Assembly: GCA_963921795.1 (NCBI GenBank)
Contig: OY997639.1
Coordinates: 57,219,163 to 57,283,162 of the forward strand
Direction of reading: 5' to 3'
Source: Nannobrachium achirus
Taxonomy: Eukaryota; Chordata; Actinopteri; Myctophiformes; Myctophidae
Length of the DNA stretch: 64,000 nt
In this document: positions 1 through 10,900 of the stretch, piece by piece
Position numbering within the stretch: the first letter of the stretch is position 1
Layout of the letters: each line of letters begins with the position of its first letter
Position numbers and translations under genes: made by a program
The notes under the pieces: model-generated
The model's database searches: none
Told to the model about the DNA's origin: nothing
Seen by the model: only the letters and a program-made list of their open reading frames with translations

Positions 1-600
1 AACACAGAAGAATGTATAGATCTAGAACACAGAGTTCATAGCTCTAGAACACATAGAATAAAAGTTCACCGCTTCACTTCGAACCGAGGTTTGATTTTTG
101 AATAATATTTGACGTTTTTCAGAAAACCTTCAATGTCAATTTAATGCTAACCAGCTGGTTGTCATGGTGACAGTCAAACAGGAACAGCGCTGCAGGGTAT
201 CGTTAGACGCTGATGTCTGGGTCCTGATCCTTTTGCAGTACCACCTGAGGATGCCCATGTTAACTCATACTGCCACACACCAGAGTTGTTGTTGCAAGAG
301 CTGCAGCGTCACGATCTCAGAATAGGAGCTAAAACTAGCTTTATTTGATAAAATGTACATCTGCGTTGTCATTTCCCACTCTTTCATACCCGACCAAGCA
401 TAAGACACTCACAGCAATGTGAATGTGGCGGGCGGTGCATTTTATACCCAGGCCTTCAATAGATATCAATCCTCCCACAAGCTTAGCGGTTAGAATTGCG
501 CACAAATTCACGTGATTATAGTGTCATTCGACATAACCAGGCAACAACAGACAACACCGATATCCAAACCAAGCTGATGAGATCAGAGACTGACTGAGTT
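1..600. other. No gene seen; unassigned sequence
   Basis: No open frame resembling a known protein, no RNA gene and no clear transposon end was seen. The first 60 bases hold a loose repeat of 'tctagaacaca'. Probably intergenic or an upstream intron of golli-mbp. Confidence 0.4.
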
Positions 601-651
601 ACACACTGCACAAGCGCATGCCGCACTCACACACTCGCGCACGCTCACAGC

Positions 652-681
652 CACACACACACGCACGCACGCACGCACGCG

Positions 682-746
<65 letters not shown>
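652..746. repeat. Compound (CGCA)n/(CA)n microsatellite
   Basis: A run of CGCA units passes through pure GC alternation into a long CA tract. Cysteine/valine-rich or histidine/threonine-rich frames across it are artefacts of the repeat. Confidence 0.95.
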
Positions 747-751
<5 letters not shown>

Positions 752-1099
752 GCTTAGCTCAGACAGACGAGACAGAGCCAACTTGCAACACAGGCACCAA
801 CAAAAATATAGCCTATAAAACGATCAATCATCATAGCGAGTACAAAATAATAGCCTATAAAGATTGATTAAACTCACCATGACTGGTAATGTGTCCATCA
901 ATGTCAAGCTTTTCTTTAAGTCCTACTCGAAAAAGGTTTTCCAAATTGTCTAGTAAATCCAGACCAAATCTGTTTATTCTCCTCCTTCAGCCATGTTTTG
1001 TTATTTGTGCATTTATTTGTGAGTTAATTTAGTGAACTGAACTCATCATCATCAGCTCAGTGTAGACAGAAGAACATGAAAACAAAGGCTTGGTTTGGA

Positions 1100-1170
1100 G
1101 GAAGTGGTTCCCGTTTCTCATTGGACAGTTCTTTGATAGAACTGTCCAATGAGAAACGGGAACCACTTCC
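1100..1170. repeat. Perfect 33-bp inverted repeat, 5-nt loop
   Basis: The arm at 1100-1132 is exactly complementary to the arm at 1138-1170, with loop TTGAT between. I find no mismatch in 33 pairs. It could be a recent snap-back MITE or an inverted duplication. No target duplication is evident next to the arms. Confidence 0.9.
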
Positions 1171-1296
1171 AGGGATGGGATCTATAGGACTGTAGAGCTA
1201 TGGGAAGCTAGCAACGCCAAATTAAAAGCCTTAGGTTTCTGAGGCAAGCAAGCAACCTCATCAGGGCCAGCTAGAAGGCTCTGCTATCTTAAAGAA

Positions 1297-2049
1297 TAGA
1301 GCATCGCAGTTGAAGCCCCACCCCGTCCTCACTCTGGTGTCGGAAGCGTTTTCCCCATTCATTTCTTCCATAGACATTTCATAAAGTATTTATTTAAACG
1401 TTTTTAAGCCTCGGACAAAGCCACCTCGGCTGGTGAGGAATGGAATCATGACAATATTAATTTTTTTTTAATGCAACGATTAATTGGAAAGCTGAAAAAA
1501 AGGGCAGGGTACAAGACTGTGTACATCATTATTTTAAAAATTGCGGAAACTACACTCCCAGAATGCATTGCGAATGACACTTGTTTCCTGAAATATATCC
1601 CTTAAATCACGCTCAGTTTAGTTATCCAGGCCAGCATATGGCCTGACGTGTAATGATTTTCATCTCTGTGGACGCTCTTATCGTCATCTTTAACACAGTG
1701 CATCATATTTCTAAAAGAAAGACACTCGCTCACGGATTTCTGCTGAAGTGCAATAATCCGCCGGGAAGACAGGGGGAAGTAAGCTACTTCCGCGGTAACC
1801 GCAAGATAGGTGAAAGAAGAACTATCTTGTGAACTATCCGTACTATCTTGATTAAAACGTGTTTTTACTAAAACTAGAGTGATTGCATACATACGCGGGG
1901 GTTCTACAGGAGCATAGAACCATTTTACAACCACCAGCCTAGTGGTAAGTGTTCATTGAATTGCTACGACTTTGTGGCTGATAATGAAAAACCCTATGGT
2001 GAAAATGAATGGTCTTTTTTACTTCCGACACCTCCACTGTGATGCTCTA
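1297..2049. mobile_element. Non-autonomous DNA transposon with short TIRs
   Basis: The ends are inverted: TAGAGCATCGCAGT at 1297-1310 and ACTGTGATGCTCTA at 2036-2049 (13 of 14 pair). Further in, 'ggtgtcggaag' and 'cttccgacacc' also face each other. There is no transposase frame inside. Superfamily not assigned. Confidence 0.6.
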
Positions 2050-3226
2050 TACACCCAGTAAGGCAAACTCAAGATCTGATTGGTTGGAAGAAGCTGACAA
2101 TCTAAATGTCAGCACCATTCTCTTGTACTGCGGGTGGATTCAATGGACATTTTGAAGGCTCAGGGTGGAGATTTCTACGAGGAGACAACACAACAAAAAC
2201 TTTGTTAAAAAAAACAGGCTGTGTTTTTAGACCTGCAGGGAGTGGAAGCAGAGACCAGCCTGACTGAGTGAATGAGAGACAATGATGGCAGCAAAATAAA
2301 TACAATACTGTATATTTGTGGAAAGATATTGATATATTATGAAATATACATTTCTTTATCAGGCAAGTGCAGGACCAGCAGAGAATGCCTTGCAGGCCCT
2401 GATGGCTCACTACTACTGAATTTGTCTCCATGAGATCTGAATGTTCTGAAGGGTCATCCACTGCGTTCGCAAATAGAGAGTGTAGGAGCTCCGGGGCTGG
2501 GGTAGGTAGGAGTATACTGTAGAAAAAAGTTATAAAAGTTTGTTAAATGTGTTACAGTGAGTCAGCAAGTCTATAATGAATTTAATCTTGCATGCACAAA
2601 CAGTTAAATAATTAATACCTTTTGCATTGATTTGTTCATTAATTAGCTATTTCGCCTTTAAAGTGAAATGCGCTCTCTACCAAAACTACAGAACATTGTT
2701 AACTGTTCTTCCATACACGGCAGATGTATTTATCCCCACTTTATATAAAAAATGTCTAAAACACACCTATTAAAATAAAGTGTACATTAGTAGACTAATA
2801 CTTTAAATTGGTTTTCAGACCATAGAGACACTAGAGCATAATATACTGTACATTTCAAAACACACAATTTCAGAGAGATTTGATCATCTGATAGTGTGAA
2901 CCACATTTGGGGATTACTTTAAAAGCAAGTTTTGGTCAAATTTTTTTTATGGATAAGCTAGGGCTACATCAGAAATGTGTTCTGACTCCTTTTTGTCTCC
3001 AGATGAGGAAGCATCAGGCCCATAGTCATCCAGCAGAGCAATCAGCTCTATCAAATATATCTACAAAGGTCTCTACTCCAATGTGTTATACAGACTCCCT
3101 CCACAAGCCAACCATGCTTATTCATGTCACCTGCCTTTCACTCTGTAGTTGCTCTTTGCACAGTGACAGCTAGCTGAGATGTGTGTGCAGAGAGATGAAC
3201 CACTTATGGCAGCTACCCCACCATGT
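2050..3226. other. No gene seen; AT-rich unassigned sequence
   Basis: Frames here are short and resemble no family I know. I see no splice-bounded exon, tRNA or clear repeat ends. Read as intergenic or intronic. Confidence 0.4.
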
Positions 3227-3234
3227 CTCTAGGG

Positions 3235-3562
3235 CAGGGGTCTTCAACATTTTCAGGCCAAGGACCCCTTAGTTGAGAGAGAGATGAAGCAGGGACCCCC
3301 ACAACCTGTTCATAGATTCCATATAGTTTCATCGTTTGACAGCACGATCATCGGTGTATTTTGGATTCATGTCAATTTGAGTTTTCAGATATTTAACCAC
3401 TTGAACCGTCAATACTTAATAAACTTGACCTTTCACTCTGTACTTAGCCTGCTCTTTTTCCCCTCTACACCGAACCTCTTTGCCAAAAATAGCCGATCTA
3501 CAAGCTCACAATGTGAGCTTGTAGCCCCCTAGGGGTCCCGGACCCCCTGTTGAAGACCCTTG
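3235..3562 (+). mobile_element. hAT MITE (CAGGGGTCTTCAAC family), copy 1
   Basis: Starts CAGGGGTCTTCAAC and ends GTTGAAGACCCTTG. It is flanked on both sides by the 8-bp duplication ctctaggg (3227-3234 and 3563-3570), as expected of hAT. No transposase frame. It carries a truncated copy of the window's AAAATAGCCGATC hairpin at 3482-3524. Other copies are at 22125, 24654, 33447 and 60941. Confidence 0.88.
3482..3524. repeat. AAAATAGCCGATC hairpin, partial copy
   Basis: The 5' arm gccaaaaatagccgatc and the central stem caagctcaca/tgtgagcttg are present. The outer 3' arm (gatctgctatttttggc in sister copies) is missing and the sequence passes straight into the hAT 3' part. Confidence 0.75.
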
Positions 3563-3574
3563 CTCTAGGGGAAA

Positions 3575-3699
3575 ACACACCGGCTGTGGGCATTTTTCGC
3601 CACGCCGCCTGTGTGTGTCTGACGCCCCCGGTGTGTGTGTAGGTTCATTGAAAGTAATGGGGGCGGCTGTTTGACTCACGCCGTCCACAGCCGGTGTGT
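3575..3699. mobile_element. Short MITE with 15-bp TIRs
   Basis: ACACACCGGCTGTGG at 3575-3589 is matched by its complement ending at 3699. The centre holds the 'ttcattgaaagtaatggggg' type of sequence. Only about 125 bp long, with no coding capacity. It lies directly after the hAT MITE. Confidence 0.6.
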
Positions 3700-3821
3700 G
3701 TACCCCTTCTGCTCCATGCAATAAAGCTGCGTAGTGACACTGAAATGTTACAAGCCTGCAACTATATGGAAGAGAGGCCTGGCCTGGCAGCCCGGAATCA
3801 TTAAAGGGAGAGGGAACCATT

Positions 3822-3879
3822 GGTGGGCAGCCAGTGTATCTGAAAACAATAATGTTTTCAGATACACCGGCTGCCTACC
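3822..3879. repeat. Imperfect palindrome
   Basis: The arms are ggcagccagtgtatctgaaa and its near complement, with a loop of about 6 nt. The inner 14 bp (GTGTATCTGAAAAC) pair perfectly and the outer part has a couple of mismatches. Probably a decayed snap-back element. Confidence 0.7.
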
Positions 3880-4548
3880 AATACAGTTTATTTATTCAGT
3901 GCTACAAACAGTGGCATCCTGCATTTGTAATTGATGTCTGTACATTAGAAAAACTATGATTTCATTTGTGTTAAAATGGTTTGTATGTTTTGGTATATAC
4001 TGTCAATGTATTTTTCTTTCTTTCTTTTTTATATTTGATGAATAGGCCTAATCCTTCATAAAACCTTTTTATTACAAAGTTAAAGTTGCACTAACCTTTA
4101 CAACTGCAAGCCAGCTCCAAAAGTGCAGTAACTCTAAAATAACTGCTATGTAGTTGTTCTACTTGTACTCAGCAAAAATATCAGTTCCAATCCCCTTGGG
4201 ACCGTGTTCCTGGGGCTGCTGACTCCTGCAACATGAGATTTATTTCAGGAATATTATGTCTTTTCTCAGTAGGATTATTGTGTTTCTGTCCGCTCAACAT
4301 CAGGGGAAAATTTACTTCTAGAAATTATGATGAACATTGATAAAATGTTGTGCAGGATGCACAGAAGATGCAATACCAGTAAAACGCCCTAAGGGCGAGA
4401 AGCACATGGGCATTTGCACATGGGCGCGTGCATGCGTGGGTGACAGCAGACTGCTGGGCGAGCGCTGGCGCTTTGGCATGGGATCAACTTTGACCAAAAA
4501 AATGACTGTTAGATGTTTGACCTCATAGACCACATGAGACTGACGCAA

Positions 4549-4615
4549 TATGTCCATATGTGGGCATTCCCAGATATGGGCTGTGTCCATATATGGGCAT
4601 TCCCAGATATGGGCT
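4549..4615. repeat. Two tandem copies of a unit of about 34 bp
   Basis: The unit 'tatgggcattcccagatatg' with its neighbouring bases occurs twice in succession, and a related 'gggaatacccatatatgg' lies inverted near 4700. No coding meaning seen. Confidence 0.6.
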
Positions 4616-4850
4616 TAATATGGATGACATCAGGGATCTTCATACATGGGCATAGAATGGATCGTATTAGTGTGTATGCCCTAACAGGGCATCATCTGGG
4701 AATACCCATATATGGACTTAATATTGACGTTTTCGGGCTTGGTAGGGCGTAAAATGTATGCTAATTAGTAAGGCCAGATGGGGCCTCAGGTCGGCCCAGT
4801 TAGGGCCCAGTTAAGGCCAGGCCTTAATTTTCTGGCCCGTTGAGAAATCT

Positions 4851-5057
4851 GAGCTGGTCAAGTCATCATTGTGATGTCAGAACAGGTCAGCTATATCCTT
4901 ATGCTGAGCTGGTCGAGTCATCATTGTGATGTCAGAACAGGTCAGCTATATCCTTATGCTGAGCTGGTCGAGTCATCATTGTGATGTCAGAACAGGTCAG
5001 CTATATCCTTATGCTGAGCTGGTCGAGTCATCATTGTGATGTCAGAACAGGTCAGTG
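4851..5057. repeat. 55-bp tandem minisatellite, 3.75 copies
   Basis: Units begin gagctggtc at 4851, 4906, 4961 and 5016, and carry gtcatcattgtgatgtcag. The first unit differs by one base near its start and the others are almost identical, so the array is young. Confidence 0.93.
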
Positions 5058-5067
5058 CTAAATACAT

Positions 5068-5175
5068 ACATTTGCAACATCAATGTGATGTCAGAAGAGC
5101 ATGAAGTGTGACAGATGGACGGACGCACGGACAGATGGACAGACGGACGGACGGACGGACGAACAGACATGAGCT
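5068..5175 (+). repeat. Dispersed repeat with a GGAC/GACA tract
   Basis: The phrase tttgcaacatc, then agtgtgacag, a GGAC-type tetranucleotide run and 'acagacatgagct' recurs at 22886-22980 with a GACA run in place of GGAC. The two are copies of one dispersed element with a variable tetranucleotide core. Confidence 0.65.
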
Positions 5176-5548
5176 ACGTGATCGATATTTTCCTGATAGT
5201 GATCCATTGGCTTAGGAATACTAGTTCATAATAACTCTTATAGAGTGGGATAGAAATAATGACAGACCATGCATGGGAGAAGGAAATCGACTGGCATATA
5301 TATTTTGTATTTCTTTCAAACCGCACAATAAAATACACTTCAGATTGAATGTACTTGCCCGCGGTAACCGGCCTCTTTTTCCTCCTTACTCCAAATGACT
5401 GATGGTTGTATCATTCTCAGTGTCACTCATATACCACCTCAAACCGATAGCTGAGATTGAGAACGCTCATACTCTGCATGCACTCACCCGCGCTTTAGAC
5501 TCCCACCTGCCCTGCTCTAATCAGGTCGCCTGCTCCTTCACCAAAGGC

Positions 5549-5715
5549 CAGTGGTGGAAAGTAACTAAATACATGTACTCAAGTACTGTACTTAAGTATA
5601 ATTTTAAGGTACTTTTACTTTACTGGAGTCTCTCCAATTTTCTATAGGCCTACCATACACAAGGTGTTGCGATGTGATGCGTTGTGGGCTTGTAGATCTG
5701 CTATTTTTAAAAGAT
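5549..5715 (+). mobile_element. hAT fragment (CAGTGGTGGAAAGTAAC family), 5' part
   Basis: Begins cagtggtggaaagtaac, the end also seen near 20787 and 38486. It runs through the 'gtactgtacttaagta' body and breaks into the 3' arm of the AAAATAG hairpin (gtgggcttgtagatctgcta, near 5680-5706). No 3' terminus is found, so it is truncated. Confidence 0.7.
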
Positions 5716-5852
5716 GTTAATACATTTCATACATAATAATAACCTTCTGAAATGCAGCACGGGCAGTGCTTGGACTCCACCACCAGCTCCTGCAGAATCT
5801 CTGCTTAACATGATACAGGGGTGTGCCCAAATGCATTATTTGCGAATGCAGG

Positions 5853-6122
5853 ATCATTGAATGAATGAATGAATGAATGAATGAATTTGTCATAAAAAAA
5901 AACATCTGGAGTTTTTGCACCCTTGTGTGCCTGCACGTGTACTATGATCTGTGTGTATGATGAATCTGTTCCAACACATAATCTGATGTAATTCAAAATG
6001 TGATATATGTGAGCGGGAACTTGGAATTACAACCCAGGCTGCGGATCGTAAATCTAACCTCCCAAACTCTTATATACACTCGAGTATACAATCGCTGTCT
6101 TTCTTTTTTTCTTTTACTTTTG

Positions 6123-6207
<85 letters not shown>

Positions 6208-6210
6208 TTG
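5853..6210. repeat. (GAAT)n, (TTTC)n and (TC)n simple repeats
   Basis: A GAAT array lies at about 5853-5886. A TTTC array followed by a pure TC array lies at 6118-6210. The sequence between them is unassigned. Arg/Glu- and Ser/Leu-rich frames here are repeat artefacts. Confidence 0.85.
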
Positions 6211-6689
6211 AGACACACACACACAGGGTTCTTTAGGACTGCTGGAAAAGTGAGGCTCGATACTTCTGTTCAAATCAACCCTTTAGCCCTCCCTTGATTG
6301 AAAGTCAATACTTGGGCAGGGGGGACTATTTAGACAGCTTTAGAAACTACCAAACAACATTGTGGATGGTTCACCCAAACATATCCCACAAGTAAGGGGC
6401 AGTCAGGGGTAGGCAGGCCTAACAACACAACATCAGTGTTCAGCAGTGACCTTATTTTCTTCTTCCTATTTTTTAAGTGCCACCACTATATGGCCTCCAA
6501 AACGTTTTCTAGGTTTCTATTTCACGTGTGCACAATTCAACTCCGATCCCACCTTCACACTATGATTATATAATAATACACAGCTAGGCGTAGGCTTTTC
6601 ATAAGTCTAAGGAAAACTATGATTAAGATAAGAAGAAACAGAAATACAGTATTATGTGTGCGCAGTGGGGATTCTCCCACAAACTTTCA

Positions 6690-6750
6690 TAAATTTAAAA
6701 TATGATTATTTTGGAGGTCGCGGCCTGAAAAGGTTGAGAATCACTGTCTG
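6690..6750 (+). mobile_element. hAT 3' end fragment (…GGTTGAGAATCACTG)
   Basis: The segment 'aatatgattattttgg' followed by 'ggcctgaaaaggttgaga' matches the end at 49590-49655, and in reverse the end at 63069. These are three remnants of one hAT-like family whose terminus resembles cagtggttctcaacc. Confidence 0.55.
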
Positions 6751-7040
6751 CACTAGTAAAATATTATTACACACCTTTTCTCTCCATTTCCATTTTCTCA
6801 GAGACCCCATGTGTTTGCTAATGAAAGGGAAAGGACAAAGAGCAGAGAATGCATTAATCAATGGTATTATCATTTTGGTTTATTGGATTTTTCAAACGTT
6901 ACTTTGAACTTGATATGACTGAAATTAATTGCTATTCCTTTACCAGGTTCAAGGTTTCAATGTTTCTTGATTTGTTAGATCTTCTGTATGGGTACATTAG
7001 CGTTAAATTATTTTGTTCTGGTATCTCAGTGGTAGCATAG

Positions 7041-7041
<1 letters not shown>

Positions 7042-7081
<40 letters not shown>
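7042..7081. repeat. (CTA)n microsatellite
   Basis: About 13 CTA units followed by a few CTG units. Confidence 0.9.
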
Positions 7082-7082
<1 letters not shown>

Positions 7083-7318
7083 GCTGCTGCTGTTACTAAT
7101 TAGTAATAATATTAGTGTTTATGGTGCTTGAAGTTGCTGTGCAGAAGGTACTTACACATATACCGGTATATTCATGGGTTCTGACTGGCTCTGTCCCTTT
7201 TGATTTAGCATAATATTAGCTAATATTATGCGTAATATTTGTCCTGCAGATTGCAAGAAATTGTGGTCTTGATTGGTTGACCTTGCGGTGAAGATAATTT
7301 AAATTTGAACATAATTAT

Positions 7319-7319
<1 letters not shown>

Positions 7320-7404
<85 letters not shown>
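7320..7404. repeat. (CA)n microsatellite
   Basis: About 42 uninterrupted CA units. Confidence 0.97.
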
Positions 7405-7407
<3 letters not shown>

Positions 7408-7546
7408 ACTCATTGGTCCTGCAACATTTCACTTCTATCTCCTGTGTTTTTTCCTTGTGTCACAATGCCATGGTTGAGCATGAGCGAATCATATTACAGC
7501 ATGGTCAAAGCTTTAGAAAGGGGGAAAGGTGATATTGGGTGATTTT

Positions 7547-7949
7547 TTTTTTTTTTAGAATATCTTTATTCATGTCAATATCAAATAAACAATGGGTTTA
7601 CATCATTACAGAATAATCAAGACATTTCTTTTTTCTTTTTTCTCCCCAACCCATCCCTCCCCCCCATTGTCGTCATTGTCCTATCAGTCCACAGAACATT
7701 TAAGGTGAATAGAAAAAAAAACAAAAACAAAAAGAAAAAGAAAAATTCACAGTAAAGTCATCAGTGGGTTGAACTGTTCGATACACACATATCCTCATCA
7801 AGTTGTAGACAGGTATTATCGATACACACATATCCTCATCAAGTTGTAGACAGGTATTATGTTGGCGGAACATTTACAGATCCTGTCCCTGCACAATGTA
7901 TATTTCTTATATTTGATCAAACAAATACTGAGCAAACCAATGAGCGTGT
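7547..7949 (-). other. L1 3' untranslated region and A-tail
   Basis: It lies between the ORF2 stop and the poly-A tail. It holds a 41-bp tandem duplication (about 7779-7860; cgatacacacatatcctcat with following bases, twice) and purine-rich tracts. No protein is encoded. Confidence 0.75.
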
Positions 7950-10900
7950 CTAAGGTATAGGCTGATCTGTTGGGAGTGCCTCCAGGTTCTCGAAATAGTT
8001 AATAAACGGTTGCCAATAGGAGAAAAATTTTTCAACTGAGCCTCTAAGTGAGAATTTGATTTTTTCTAATTTTAGGAAACCCATCACATCTTTGAGCCAC
8101 ATAGCGACTGAGGGGGGGATTGGTGATTTCCACCCCAGCAGTATTCTACGTCTTGCTATTAAGGTGGCAAATGCCAATATGTTCAGTTTCTTTGTGGTCA
8201 GGATTTGGAAGTCCGTCGGTACTCCAAAAATGGCAATATGGGGAGAGGGCTCCAAATGAACCGAGAATACCTCAGATAGCACTCCAAAGACTTCAGTCCA
8301 AAAGTGTACCAGTCTGGGACAAGACCAGAACATATGAGTGTGAGTTGCCGGTGATAAGGCACATCTATCGCACTTGTCGTCAATTCCAGGGTAAATTGTG
8401 GCAAGCTTAGATTTACAGTAATGAAGTCTATGGAAAACCTTGAATTGAATAAGGCTTAATCTTGCACACGAAGATGACGAGTTAACCCGGTCAATAGCTC
8501 CATCCCACCATTCGTCAAAAAAAGCTTCACCCAACTCAGTCTCCCATTTCTCTCGGTTCCTAACTAGAGGGGTATCATTCATACTCATGAGTGAGTGGTA
8601 GGTCATTGGAATCTGACCTCTCTGTCCAGGCTGGAGCTTAAAAAGGTTCTCCCAAGGTTGATCTCTTGGTCTTTCCGGGAATGATGGATAGTGATTTTTA
8701 ACAAAGTCTCTTATTTGAAAGTATCTAAACATATCATTCCTAGGTAGATCGTGTTTGGTCCGGAGCTTCTCAAAGCTGTTAAATATGTTTTTTTCATAAA
8801 GGTCAGAGAGGGTGACAATGCCTTTGTTTTTCCAGCGTATAAAAGCAGAATCTAACATGGCGGGGGGAAATGAGTGGTTGCGAACAATTGGGCAATTTAT
8901 AGAACTCTCTTTAAGTTTAAAGTGGAACCGCAGTTGTGACCAGATCTTAAGGGTAGCAATAACAATTGGATTCTGAGAGAATTTAGCAGGAGATAGAGGC
9001 AATTTAGAGTGAACTATTATTGGAAGAGAGGCAGAACGACAGGAGTTAGCCTCCAATACACACCAGTCAGTTAAAGGGGAGTGAAACCAGTAAGCCATTT
9101 TTTGAACATTGGCAGCCCAGTAATAATAAGTAAAGTTAGGTAGGCCTAGACCTCCATCATCACGGTCTCTCTGCAGAACAGAGCTTTTAATCCTGGGTTG
9201 TTTACCCGCCCAAATAAATACGGAAATTGTCTGGTTTAGAGATTTAAAAAACTTCTTGGGTAAAAATAATGGAATGCATTGAAAAAGGTAAGAGAACTTT
9301 GGAAGTATGGTCATTTTGATAGACTGAATTCTGCCTGTCAGGGATAATGGTAGACTATCCCATCTTAAGAGGTCCTCTTTCACTTGGTCCATTAAAGGTT
9401 TAAAGTTAGCTGAGAACAGAGAAGAGAAACGGTCTGTGATCTGTACACCTAAATATTTAAATCCTGGGCGTGAGATATGAAATGGCATTTCTGTTTGGGT
9501 GATGCGTCTAGCTCGGTCAGTAATTGGGAAAAATTCTGATTTCTGATAGTTCAATTTATATCCTGAAAAAACGCCAAAATCTTTAAGGATGGAGAGTACA
9601 TGGGGGACGGCTGCCGCAGGGTCAGAAAGATATAACAACAGGTCGTCAGCGTACAACGAAACTCTATACTCTGAGCCCCCTCGCACCACCCCTCTAAAGA
9701 GTTGTGACGTCCTCAACGCAATAGACAGAGGTTCAATGGATATTGCGAACAGGAGAGGGGATAAGGGGCAACCTTGTCTCGTCCCTCTAGTTAGAGGAAA
9801 ATATTCTGATCGTGTATTATTCGTGTAAACGCTTGCCTCAGGAACAGTGTATAACAGCTGAACCCAGGAAATAAAAGTATCTCCAAACCCAAATTCTCGG
9901 AGTGTCGCAAATAGGTAGCTCCATTCCACCCTGTCGAACGCCTTCTCGGCGTCCATAGAAATGGCCGCCTCAGAGACGTCCACAGAGGGCCTGGAGTATA
10001 TTATATTCATTAGTTTCCTCACATTAGAGAAAGAATATCGTTTCTGTATGAAACCAGTTTGCTCCTCCGAAATAATTTCCGGTAATATTTTTTCCAGTCT
10101 GGTTGCAAGCGCTTTTGCTAAGATCTTGCTGTCTACGTTCAACAGAGATATGGGCCTATATGAACCGCATTCAGTCGGGTCTTTACCTTTTTTGTGAATG
10201 AGAGAAATAGTTGCCTGTGTAAGGGTAGGAGGAAGGGAGCCATTAGATAAAGATTCATTAAACATATCGAGTAATAGGGGAGTAAGCTTTGCACTAAATT
10301 TTTTGTAAAATTCGGAAGGGAAGCCGTCAGGGCCAGGAGACTTGCTACTTTGCATTAATGAAATAGAGGTGGCCAGTTCACTCAGAACAAGAGGCCCATC
10401 CAGACTTGCTACCTTGGTTGGCTCGAGTTTGGGGAAATTAAGGTTCGAAAGGAAGGTAGTCATGTCCGCTGTATCGGCTGGAAATTCTGATTTATATAGT
10501 GTAGAGTAAAACTCAGTGAATGCCTGATTAATACCAGTTGGAGTAGATTGTAAAATGTTAGAGGAGTTTTTAATCTGTGGGATCAATCTGGCAGCGGCTT
10601 GTCGCTTTAATTGATGTGCTAAAAGACGACTAGATTTATCCCCATATTCGTAGTATTTGCCCCTTGAATTTAGCAACATTTTTTCAGCTGTTGATGTAGT
10701 TAGCAAGCTGATTTTGTTTTGAAGATCGATTCTTTTTTTGCACAAGTCTGGATCAGGGTTCAACGCTATGAGTTGGTCCAGTTCTGCGATATCTTTGGAT
10801 AAGTTATCAAATTTAAGCCGTTTTGCTTTATTAGAGGAGATAGAGTACGAAATAATCTGACCCCTGAGAAATGCCTTCAGTGACTCCCATATAAGAGAGG

